Below the pieces are notes generated by a model. That model made no database searches. It saw only the letters and a program-made list of their open reading frames with translations, and was not told where the DNA came from. A DNA stretch of 5,139 nt from assembly GCA_027008965.1 (NCBI GenBank), contig JALVDN010000039.1:1-5139 (forward strand), read 5' to 3'. This DNA is from Flavobacteriales bacterium. Lineage in GTDB: Bacteria > Bacteroidota > Bacteroidia > Flavobacteriales > Flavobacteriaceae. Made by a program: the position numbers and the translations under genes. Positions 1 through 5,139 of this stretch are shown in pieces (the first letter of the stretch is position 1; every line of letters starts with the position of its first letter).

Positions 1-1
1 A

Positions 2-667
2 GGAAATGCCATTCAAACAGGTTTCAAAATACCCCTCACCTTCCGCAACGGCTTATGGTATGACAAATTGAATATTACACTCGGAGGCAAATGGGAACAA
101 AACAATGCCCTGCAGGAACAAATTCCATTCACACAATTCTCTTGGGCGCATTTCCGGGTCAAAACCTATCGCGATGCCGAATCCCGCAAAGGGTTTTTCT
201 TATCAGGAAGTTACCGCTACGGCTTAACTACTTCTTCCGGGCAAGCCGCAATATATACCGAAGGACGCATTCCCGGACTTTTCAAACACGATGTTCTCAA
301 AGCAAGATACCGTTTGGTCAACCGAACGGGCGCTTATGTATTTCCTGCTGTTTCACCTGTTATTCGCGGTCACAACCTCTTTAACTTCAACACATTACAC
401 AATGCTGAATTAGAATGGCACTCCAATCTTTTTTATCCCGATGCAGGAATCAAACGTATTTTTTTCCTAAAACGTGTCCGGATGAAAACCATTTTCGCTT
501 TTTCACAAGCTGACATAGGCACATTCCAATCCTACAACCTTCAATTGATAGGCGATTGGAATTTTTTCGGTTTCCCGGTGGAACTCCCGTTAGGCTTTCA
601 AATCAGCTATATCATGCCCTTGAAAAAATGGAGCTATTCATGGGTGATTATGCAAGTGGTTTTCTAA
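2..667 (+). CDS. C-terminal part of an outer-membrane beta-barrel protein (5' end outside window)
   Basis: The frame is already open at base 2 and ends at TAA 665-667, giving 221 visible residues. A TTG at 68 is only an internal codon, because protein-like sequence continues upstream of it. The visible part is a run of short segments alternating aromatic/hydrophobic and polar residues (for example FFLSGSYRYGL, AELEWHSNLFYPDAG, NLQLIGDWNFFGF), with turns rich in G, N and D. It ends in phenylalanine (MQVVF), as outer-membrane barrel proteins usually do. The 'NLFYPDAGIKRIFFLKRVR' stretch resembles, from memory, the last strands of barrel modules that follow TolB-like beta-propellers in Bacteroidota proteins. 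The propeller would lie outside the window, so this is inference. Base composition is about 45% GC where counted, like secDF and unlike the lipoprotein gene downstream. Substrate and role cannot be told. The barrel call is fairly secure and the family is not. Confidence 0.65.
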   Translation, partial: GNAIQTGFKIPLTFRNGLWYDKLNITLGGKWEQNNALQEQIPFTQFSWAHFRVKTYRDAESRKGFFLSGSYRYGLTTSSGQAAIYTEGRIPGLFKHDVLKARYRLVNRTGAYVFPAVSPVIRGHNLFNFNTLHNAELEWHSNLFYPDAGIKRIFFLKRVRMKTIFAFSQADIGTFQSYNLQLIGDWNFFGFPVELPLGFQISYIMPLKKWSYSWVIMQVVF

Positions 668-690
668 CATCTTTTCAATTATAAAGTAAT

Positions 691-853
691 TTTTTCAGGG
701 CGCCTGATGGCGTGCTTCGTTTAAATCTTGCTCGCACCGCTCCGGTTTTTGCAAAGCACGGCTGCGGGGTCTTGTCGTCTTCGCTCCAAGCCTCCTCCCC
801 GTGGCAAAAACACGGGCGTTGCTTCGCAAGGATATCACTGCGCCCGCCGGCGC
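691..853 (+). repeat. GC-rich intergenic repeat, copy A
   Basis: This is a GC-rich island in AT-rich surroundings that is homologous to the reverse complement of 3495-3675. Shared blocks in the same order are TTTTTCAGGGCGCC (691-704, identical), CCGGTTTTTGC (742-752, identical), GTCTTGTCGTCTTCGCTC (769-786, 15 of 18 identical), GCTTCGC (821-827) and a terminal GGCGC (849-853). The first two blocks begin exactly 51 bases apart in both copies. The element can fold: CGTGCTT (711-717) pairs with AAGCACG (754-760), and CCCGTG (798-803) pairs with CACGGG (811-816) around a 7-base loop. The open frame across it (712-894) is rich in R, P and S and looks like repeat read as protein. From memory, similar GC-rich intergenic elements are scattered through many Bacteroidota genomes. 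Copy number here cannot be known from one window. Confidence 0.75.
798..816 (+). repeat. Short perfect hairpin within repeat A
   Basis: CCCGTG, the loop GCAAAAA, and CACGGG form a perfect 6-bp GC-rich stem. No T-run follows, so it does not look like an intrinsic terminator. It is better seen as internal structure of the repeat. Confidence 0.5.
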
Positions 854-942
854 GGAGATTTCATATTAAAAACCCAGTAGGCCATCCAAAATAAAAAAGA
901 GGGTTTATACATAAAAACACAAAATAAAATTGGCTCATAAAA

Positions 943-1062
943 ATGAATTCATTAAAAATAAAACACTTGAAGAAAAAAATTTCCCGGAAGCCTTTTGTTT
1001 TGTTAAAAAATATTATTTCTGGAAAGACGAAATTCAAAAGTAAGCATATATATCAAAAATAA
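943..1062 (+). CDS. Doubtful 39-residue, very basic small ORF
   Basis: ATG at 943 opens a 39-codon frame closed by TAA at 1060-1062. The product has 12 lysines and 1 arginine and no acidic residue (it begins MNSLKIKHLKKKISRK), with a hydrophobic patch PFVLLKNII near residues 17-25. That could suit a nucleic-acid- or membrane-binding peptide. However, lysine-rich frames arise easily by chance in AT-rich DNA. I see no clear promoter or ribosome binding site and recognise no family. It lies in the same phase as the lipoprotein gene 78 bases downstream but is separated from it by its own stop. It is listed only so that the possibility is not lost. Confidence 0.18.
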   Translation: MNSLKIKHLKKKISRKPFVLLKNIISGKTKFKSKHIYQK

Positions 1063-1140
1063 GTTGTGCATAAGTATTGAAGTGATTATATATCTAATAA
1101 AATCATTTAAACCGGTAAACAACATCTAAAACAATAAGTT

Positions 1141-1851
1141 ATGAAAAGAATAATTTTTTTATTGTTATTAGTTTTCTCACTTAGTCTGACAAATTGTGGA
1201 GAGTCCAAAAATGATAGCAATAAATCCGGTAAAAAGAACAACAATCAAAACCTTTTAAAATATTCCATTCTGAAAGAGGATATCAGTGATACTCCTTTAA
1301 AAATACAAGTCACTTTGAAAGTACTCATTGAAGACAATAAAATAGATGAACAAAAAATCAAAAATCTCTTGAACTATTTATACGAAAAGACAATCAACAG
1401 GTCGGGGTTTAAACATCAAGATCACCCGACAAATATTTATATCTATGCTTATACTTCAAAAGACAAAGCAGAATCCGGAAAAGGGCAATGGATTGGTATG
1501 ATTTCCAAAAGTTTTGATGAAACCAAACCCGAAATTAGCATTAGTAAAACTCAACTCAAAGCATTATATGAAGTGCCCGAGAAAAAATGGGGACTTACAC
1601 ATGAACAACGCCTGGAGATTTGGAAAAAAATCATTCTTCTAGAAAGAAAAGCACAAAAGGAAGCCGATAAGAAATATCCGCTTGACCATCCCGGAATAAC
1701 AAAAAGCGATATGAATAACAATGTCAACCTCATGAGAGAATTAAATGAGAAGTATAAGAATGCTTTGGCAAAAGAGTATGGAGTTAAAAAAGAGATTATT
1801 GACTCCATCGGAATTGAAGGAATAAAGAAAGGATGGCTGATTCCAAAATAA
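1141..1851 (+). CDS. Putative lipoprotein, 236 residues, family not recognised
   Basis: The N-terminus is a classic lipoprotein signal: MKR, a hydrophobic core (about residues 4-16), then LTNC with the lipidated cysteine at 19. Asn at -1 is a looser fit than Gly/Ala/Ser. Residues 20-37 form a flexible N/K/S-rich linker, with acidic residues soon after the cysteine (CGESKND), which might favour surface display. The soluble part starts near residue 40 (KYSILKEDISDTPLKIQVTL), continues with a helix-like stretch (residues 68-84), a strand-like IYIYAYTS (99-106), and a segment ending in GKGQWIGMIS (113-122). The C-terminal 90 residues are charged and probably helical. I do not assign a function. 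The start is ATG after an A-rich leader with no Shine-Dalgarno, which is usual for Bacteroidota. The gene is markedly AT-rich (17 G/C among bases 1201-1260), unlike the flanking genes, which suggests recent transfer or relaxed selection. It converges with the ATPase gene, leaving 59 bases between stops and no evident hairpin terminator. Confidence 0.8.
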   Translation: MKRIIFLLLLVFSLSLTNCGESKNDSNKSGKKNNNQNLLKYSILKEDISDTPLKIQVTLKVLIEDNKIDEQKIKNLLNYLYEKTINRSGFKHQDHPTNIYIYAYTSKDKAESGKGQWIGMISKSFDETKPEISISKTQLKALYEVPEKKWGLTHEQRLEIWKKIILLERKAQKEADKKYPLDHPGITKSDMNNNVNLMRELNEKYKNALAKEYGVKKEIIDSIGIEGIKKGWLIPK

Positions 1852-1910
1852 AAGATTCAGCATAAAATTTTTTTGAACTTGATTTACGGCATCAATTAAC
1901 CCCACTCCAA

Positions 1911-3104
1911 TCAATACAAAAACCCGAACAACCACAAAGGGATTTTCCGGCCGAAACCGGTTTCCAAGTCATCGGCTGCAATGAAAGCATTTTCCAAGCC
2001 GGAGATTTGTTTATTGCTTTTGTTTTTACCACCCACTTCTAAAATATATTTCTCATTGACAACAAAATCGCCCCAGGTGGCAAGCCGGATGCCGAAATCC
2101 TGAAGTTGATTGACAATAAAAGTTTCGCGCAAATGGCCTTTATCGGCACGTTGAGGGGCCAAAGCCCACATCAAGTTGGTGTTTTCCAAATAAATCTTGT
2201 CGGGTTTTTGCAAACGGCCGATACCGGATGTGTTTCGTTGCATCAGAATAAGTAAATCGCTTTGTTTGAGATAGTGCAAGTATTTGATCAATGTAATCCG
2301 GTTGATATCAATTTTCCGGCTTAGCTTACTGATATCAGGCGTAAAGGGCACCGATTCGGCTAAAACGGTTAAAAGTTGTTTTATTTTGGGAATGTAGGCC
2401 ACTTCCAAACTGCGTAGTTGCGGCAATTCCATTTCCAATATCATATTAATGGTTTGGTTTAGCCGGATGGAATACAGAGCGGGCTGTTCACGATAATAAG
2501 GATAATAGCCGTATCGCAGATATTGGTCAAAATGGCGGAAAGGTTGGATTTTCCGGGTTATCCGTCCGGCCCATTCCATATGGCGGTGAAATATATCGTC
2601 CAATGAAAGCGTTTCAAATTCAATTCCGGTTTCAAGGGCCAAAAATTCCCTAAACGAAAGCCCGTGCAGGTGATACATAACGGCCCTACGGCTTAAATCC
2701 GCCTGTGCATTAATGATTTCCAACAAGGATGAGCCGGTAAACACCACACGAAGTTGTGGAAAATTGTCATAAATATTTTTGATTTCTTGCGACCAACCCG
2801 GATAGCGATGTACTTCATCCAAAAACAAATGCTTTCCTCCCATACGGACAAAATCAACAGCCAGTTCATATAAACTGTGTTCGGCAAACCAAAGATTATC
2901 CAAGCTTGCATATAAGGCTGCTTCGGGTTCACCGGCATAGGTGCGTTTAATGTATTGAAGAAGCAAAGTGGTTTTTCCGGTTCCGCGCGCACCTTTAATT
3001 CCAACCAAACGACTATTCCAATCAATCTTACGAGCTATGCTCCGCACAAAATCTAAAGAGGTAAAATTCAGTAGTCGTTGTTGAATTTCGAATAGTTGTT
3101 CCAT
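1911..3104 (-). CDS. AAA-family ATPase with DUF4143-type C-terminus
   Basis: From ATG 3104 the product has 397 residues, normal for stand-alone AAA_14/DUF4143 ATPases. Walker A is GARGTGKTT (38-46), Walker B is HLFLDEVH (92-99), and a sensor-like VVFTGSS lies at 120-126. The middle is a helical, probably winged-helix region (SKLSRKIDINRITLIKYLHY). The C-terminus has a PD-(D/E)XK-nuclease-like pattern, GDFVVNEKYILEVGGK, and the family tail IPLWLFGFLY. The family is widespread in Bacteroidota and archaea, and its cellular role is poorly defined, so nuclease activity is inference only. Start choice: the frame stays open upstream to TTG 3221, with another ATG at 3203. Relatives as I remember them begin a few dozen residues before Walker A, matching ATG 3104, and the extra 33-39 codons would run straight through a palindrome that looks regulatory. 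No partner gene shares its strand, so it appears to be monocistronic here. Function beyond ATP binding is not shown. Confidence 0.88.
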   Translation of the reverse strand: MEQLFEIQQRLLNFTSLDFVRSIARKIDWNSRLVGIKGARGTGKTTLLLQYIKRTYAGEPEAALYASLDNLWFAEHSLYELAVDFVRMGGKHLFLDEVHRYPGWSQEIKNIYDNFPQLRVVFTGSSLLEIINAQADLSRRAVMYHLHGLSFREFLALETGIEFETLSLDDIFHRHMEWAGRITRKIQPFRHFDQYLRYGYYPYYREQPALYSIRLNQTINMILEMELPQLRSLEVAYIPKIKQLLTVLAESVPFTPDISKLSRKIDINRITLIKYLHYLKQSDLLILMQRNTSGIGRLQKPDKIYLENTNLMWALAPQRADKGHLRETFIVNQLQDFGIRLATWGDFVVNEKYILEVGGKNKSNKQISGLENAFIAADDLETGFGRKIPLWLFGFLY

Positions 3105-3151
3105 GTTTTCTATGTTTAATAAGCCGGTTTCACTAAATTGTTTCAACCATG

Positions 3152-3202
3152 TGTTTACTCCGCTAAACAAATTTACGTAATTTTTGTTTACCGGAGTAAA
3201 CA
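3152..3202 (-). promoter_or_regulatory. Large palindromic operator-like site upstream of the ATPase
   Basis: The left arm TGTTTACTCCGCTAAAC (3152-3168) and right arm GTTTACCGGAGTAAACA (3186-3202) are reverse complements at 16 of 17 positions, the only mismatch being 3163 against 3191. Each arm is itself a partial palindrome (GTTTA...TAAAC). The 17-base spacer holds a further perfect palindrome, TTACGTAA (3173-3180). This nesting is what a pair of dimer-binding sites looks like. It lies 48 bases before the preferred ATG at 3104 and overlaps a -7-like box. I infer autoregulation or repression of the ATPase gene. The alternative is an RNA hairpin, or the structured end of an inserted element. 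The regulator is not visible in the window. Confidence 0.5.
3168..3175 (-). promoter_or_regulatory. Possible -7 box (TAnnTTTG) of the ATPase promoter
   Basis: Read on the minus strand, this is TAAATTTG, an exact match to the Bacteroidota -7 consensus. The expected -33 region (about 3197-3200) has TTTA rather than TTTG, so the match is incomplete. Transcription from here would start near 3162 and give a leader of about 55-60 bases to the ATG at 3104. That supports the short form of the ATPase. The box sits between the two palindrome arms, where a bound repressor would block it. Confidence 0.4.
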
Positions 3203-3332
3203 TTTTTATACCCGGAGGCAATTATTAGAGGCTACAAAAACCGGTGGGTTGTGAAAAGCGGATCATTCCGGGGTGATTATTATGCCTTTGTCGAAAAATT
3301 TACTCAATGACTTATTGTAATTTTTTATAAAT

Positions 3333-3471
3333 GAGACTTCTCGCTTGCACTCGAAGTGACACTCTATTATTTGTTTTTGAAGATCTTGTCATTCCAACGG
3401 AGTGAAACGACTGAGAAATCTCAATAATTTTAATGGATGAAAAGAGATTTCTCACTTCGTTCGAAATGACA
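3333..3471. repeat. Three-arm palindromic intergenic repeat (REP-like)
   Basis: The same unit occurs three times: at 3333-3361 (+, degenerate, GAGACTTCTCG...GAAGTGACA), at 3387-3422 (inverted, TGTCATTCC...GAGAAATCTC), and at 3444-3471 (+, GAGATTTCTC...GAAATGACA). Arms two and three form a long hairpin: GAGAAATCTC (3413-3422) pairs fully with GAGATTTCTC (3444-3453) around a 21-base loop, and the outer TGTCATT (3387-3393) pairs with AATGACA (3465-3471). Arm two carries about 8 extra bases. From memory, intergenic repeats with GTCATTTCGA and GAGAAATCTC ends are very common in Bacteroidota genomes. Such repeats are often mis-annotated as short hypothetical proteins, and the open frames across this one (3312-3536 minus, 3433-3684 plus) are that kind of artefact. 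Confidence 0.8.
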
Positions 3472-3494
3472 GAAAAAAACTTCGTTTTTTGTTT

Positions 3495-3675
3495 GCGCCA
3501 GGGATGGGAGCGGTATGAGGCGAAGCCCCGGGCCATGGTTTTTTTGGCGTCAGGGCGGACTCCGAGCGGAGACGAGGAGACCGCACGGCGTCATGCGGCG
3601 GGTTTAGGTTCAGGCAAAAACCGGCCTGGGGCGAGCCGAATTCAAGCGGACAGCCCGCCCGGGCGCCCTGAAAAA
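3495..3675 (-). repeat. GC-rich intergenic repeat, copy B (inverted relative to copy A)
   Basis: On the minus strand this aligns with 691-853. GGCGCCCTGAAAAA (3662-3675) is the exact complement of copy A's first block. GCAAAAACCGG (3614-3624) matches the second block at the identical 51-base offset. GAGCGGAGACGAGGAGAC (3564-3581) matches the third at 15 of 18. GCGCC (3495-3499) matches the far end. The copy is about 18 bases longer, mainly through a roughly 16-base difference between the second and third blocks. It contains further self-complementary strings, CGCCCGGGCG (3656-3665) and GGGCGCCC (3661-3668). The G/P/R-rich frames running through it on both strands are not believable proteins. 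Confidence 0.75.
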
Positions 3676-3776
3676 TATTTTTAAAAGAATGGTTGAACAA
3701 AAAATACAATGTATTGAATCATCCCGGAAGTACCATGAGGGATTTAACACGGGTTTTGAACAGAAGCGGTAAAAAA

Positions 3777-3807
3777 TTGTAAAATAGCCGTGTAAGTCAT
3801 ATATTTG
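3777..3807 (+). promoter_or_regulatory. Probable Bacteroidota-type promoter of secDF
   Basis: TTG at 3777-3779 is followed after 20 bases by TATATTTG (3800-3807), an exact match to TAnnTTTG. The spacing fits the Bacteroidota primary sigma factor. Transcription would begin around 3812-3816, leaving an AT-rich leader of about 20 bases before the ATG at 3834. secDF therefore appears to have its own promoter next to repeat B rather than depending on an upstream gene. Confidence 0.65.
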
Positions 3808-3833
3808 CGCTTTGTAATGAAAAATAAAGAATA

Positions 3834-5139
3834 ATGCAAGGAAAAGGTCTCGTTAAAACTTTTGCCGTTATACTGGCTTTATTGAGTTTGTATCAGTTGT
3901 CGTTCACTTTTGTTTCCCAGAAAATAAAGAAAGAAGCCAAGCAATATGCAGGCGGGGATTATGTGAAGGAAAAACAATATTTGGATTCGTTGAATAAGGT
4001 TCCGGTTTATAATTTGCTCGGCATCAAATTCAATTATGATGAGGTGAAAGCCCGGGAGATGAATTTGGGGCTTGACCTGCAAGGTGGAATCAACGTGATT
4101 CTTCAAATTTCGGTGAAAGACATTTTAAAAGATTTGGCCAACAACACGAAGGATCCGGATTTTCACCGTGCTTTGAAGTTGGCTTCGGAGATGCAAAAAG
4201 AAAGTGACAAGCCCTTTTTAGACCTTTTCTTTGAAGCCTGGGATCAAGTGGCCCAAGAAACAGGAAAAAGATTGGCCGACCCGCAGATTTTCGGGAATAA
4301 AAAACTTTCGGATGATATCAGTCCGGACATGACGGATGAAGAAGTAAAAAAAGTCATTCGCCAAAAGGTGGATGAAGCCATGGTGAGTGCCTTTGAAGTG
4401 TTGCGTAAGCGGATTGACAAATTCGGGGTTTCATCGCCTAATATTCAACGTCTTGGAAAGAGTGGAAGAATCTTGGTGGAACTTCCCGGGGCTAAAGATG
4501 TGGAAAGAATCAAAAAATTGCTCCAAACCACGGCACAGCTTGAATTTTGGCCGGGTTATAAGCAAGAAGAATATGCATCGTTTATCAATACGATAGACCG
4601 GGTTTTGGCCCAAAGACAAGTCCGAAAAGAGAAAGACAGCACGGAAAATCTTATTGCCGACGATTTGTCTCAAACCCGGCCCTTTTCTTCGTTGATAGTA
4701 AGACCGGGCTACGGACCCATTTTGGGATATTTCGCTTTGAAAGACACAGCCAAGGTAAACAGGTTTTTACATGACCCGGAAGTGGTAAAAGCGCGTCCGG
4801 AAAATTTGAGATATGCCAAATTCCTTTGGGGAAAACCCGACCCCGAATCGGAACTTCTGCCTTTATATGTGATCAAAGGCAACAGGGAAAATGTTCCTCC
4901 GTTGAGTGGAAGTGTGATTACGGACGCACAACAAACTTTTGATCAATTCGGCAAGCCGGCCGTGAGCATGGCCATGAACGCCAAAGGGGCTAAAATTTGG
5001 GAAAAAATGACCACCGAAGCCTATCAGAACCAATCTACCATTGCCATTGTTTTGGATAATGTGGTGTATTCGGCACCCACGGTGAGCAATGGGCCTATCA
5101 CGGGTGGACGTTCGGAGATCTACGGCAAATTCACCATAG
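3834..5139 (+). CDS. secDF: Protein translocase subunit SecD/SecDF, N-terminal part (3' end outside window)
   Basis: The SecD part of the Sec accessory complex uses the proton gradient to pull exported proteins across the inner membrane after SecYEG/SecA translocation. ATG 3834 is the first possible start, since an in-frame TAA lies at 3825, and there is no Shine-Dalgarno. Residues 6-27 are the first membrane helix. The family signature LGLDLQGG is at 78-85. The large periplasmic P1 domain follows: the stretch around 182-215 (SAFEVLRKRIDKFG, then ILVELPGAKD) and PPLSGSVITDAQQTFD (about 355-370) are typical SecD. The visible 435 residues end at GGRSEIYGKFTI, just before the segment leading to the SecD transmembrane bundle. 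The TAG formed by the last three bases is out of frame. In Bacteroidota SecD and SecF are usually fused into one protein of about 1000 residues. The SecF half is outside the window, so the fusion is inferred. Confidence 0.94.
   Translation, partial: MQGKGLVKTFAVILALLSLYQLSFTFVSQKIKKEAKQYAGGDYVKEKQYLDSLNKVPVYNLLGIKFNYDEVKAREMNLGLDLQGGINVILQISVKDILKDLANNTKDPDFHRALKLASEMQKESDKPFLDLFFEAWDQVAQETGKRLADPQIFGNKKLSDDISPDMTDEEVKKVIRQKVDEAMVSAFEVLRKRIDKFGVSSPNIQRLGKSGRILVELPGAKDVERIKKLLQTTAQLEFWPGYKQEEYASFINTIDRVLAQRQVRKEKDSTENLIADDLSQTRPFSSLIVRPGYGPILGYFALKDTAKVNRFLHDPEVVKARPENLRYAKFLWGKPDPESELLPLYVIKGNRENVPPLSGSVITDAQQTFDQFGKPAVSMAMNAKGAKIWEKMTTEAYQNQSTIAIVLDNVVYSAPTVSNGPITGGRSEIYGKFTI

Larger units (their letters stand above)
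668..1140. other. Intergenic region: GC-rich repeat followed by AT-rich DNA
   Basis: This 473-base stretch has no confident gene. Its left part (691 to about 858) is a GC-rich, hairpin-prone repeat annotated separately. From about 860 to 1140 the DNA turns strongly AT-rich and carries only a doubtful 39-codon ORF (943-1062). I found no full Bacteroidota-type promoter (TTG plus TAnnTTTG) for the lipoprotein gene. The closest -7-like string is TATTTCTG at 1014-1021, with one mismatch and a poorly spaced upstream TTTG, so I do not annotate it. No convincing intrinsic terminator follows the stop at 667. Confidence 0.6.
3105..3833. other. Intergenic region between the divergent ATPase and secDF genes
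   Basis: About 730 bases lack a confident gene. From left to right they contain the ATPase leader with its palindrome (3152-3202), a plain spacer (3203-3332), a three-arm palindromic repeat (3333-3471), GC-rich repeat copy B (3495-3675), an AT-rich stretch (3676-3776), and the probable secDF promoter. Two short protein-like frames without plausible starts (3200-3310 and 3672-3782, + strand) are treated as doubtful remnants or chance. Confidence 0.6.

Noticed and set aside
91..384. 97-residue + frame inside the barrel gene
   Set aside because: Cysteine- and arginine-rich out-of-frame shadow of a convincing coding frame.
712..894. 60-residue + strand frame rich in R, P and S
   Set aside because: It lies within GC-rich repeat A. 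Its composition is atypical, it has no start signal, and the DNA is explained by homology to copy B.
1852..1910. Bidirectional terminator between the convergent genes
   Set aside because: There is a T-run at about 1868-1874 but no GC-rich stem next to it.
1551..1935. Minus-strand frames (1551-1808 and 1741-1935) opposite the lipoprotein gene
   Set aside because: Antisense shadows with no family resemblance. The + strand product has a clear lipoprotein signal.
2693..3025. 110-residue minus frame inside the ATPase
   Set aside because: Shifted frame within the Walker A/B-coding region, where the ATPase frame carries all the motifs.
3433..3684. 83-residue + frame, and overlapping minus frames at 3312-3536 and 3452-3709
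   Set aside because: All run across palindromic and GC-rich repeats. Their translations are typical repeat artefacts, and several overlap one another on opposite strands.
3703..3715. Short palindrome AATACA-A-TGTATT
   Set aside because: It is AT-only in nature, short, and common by chance in AT-rich DNA, with no placement that suggests a role.
3879..4673. Frames at 3879-4106 (-), 4387-4596 (+) and 4431-4673 (-)
   Set aside because: All are shadows of the SecD frame, which carries recognisable family motifs throughout.
5137..5139. TAG at the window end as a stop for secDF
   Set aside because: It is out of frame. The SecD codons end ACC ATA G, so the gene continues past the edge.

Overview
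The window most likely comes from a member of the Bacteroidota. The evidence is a SecD/SecDF N-terminus of Bacteroidota type, a match to the Bacteroidota promoter pattern (TTG, then TAnnTTTG) upstream of it, start codons without a clear Shine-Dalgarno, a putative surface lipoprotein, and an AAA ATPase ending in the LWLFGFLY tail common in that phylum.

Layout: (1) positions 2-667 (+) hold the C-terminal part of a gene running in from the left, read as an outer-membrane beta-barrel. (2) 668-1140 has no confident gene. It contains a GC-rich repeat (repeat A, 691-853), then AT-rich DNA with a doubtful 39-residue basic ORF. (3) 1141-1851 (+) encodes an AT-rich, unrecognised 236-residue lipoprotein. 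(4) 1911-3104 (-), convergent with it, encodes an AAA/DUF4143-type ATPase of 397 residues. Just upstream of its preferred start lies a striking palindrome with two 17-base arms (3152-3202) around a possible -7 box. (5) 3203-3833 is non-coding as far as I can tell. It holds a three-arm palindromic repeat (3333-3471), a second GC-rich repeat (repeat B, 3495-3675) in opposite orientation to repeat A, and a good promoter. (6) 3834 to the right edge (+) is the first 435 codons of secD/secDF, still open at the window end.

The two flanking genes look like envelope housekeeping functions: an outer-membrane protein and the Sec translocase motor. Between them sits an accessory-looking insert of a lipoprotein and a stand-alone ATPase, bracketed by inverted copies of one repeat. 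The outward-facing ends of those copies share a perfect 14-base inverted match. No transposase, integrase, tRNA, rRNA or CRISPR array is visible. Nothing shows that the lipoprotein and the ATPase act together. The least explained structures are the operator-like palindrome before the ATPase and the repeat-bracketed layout.
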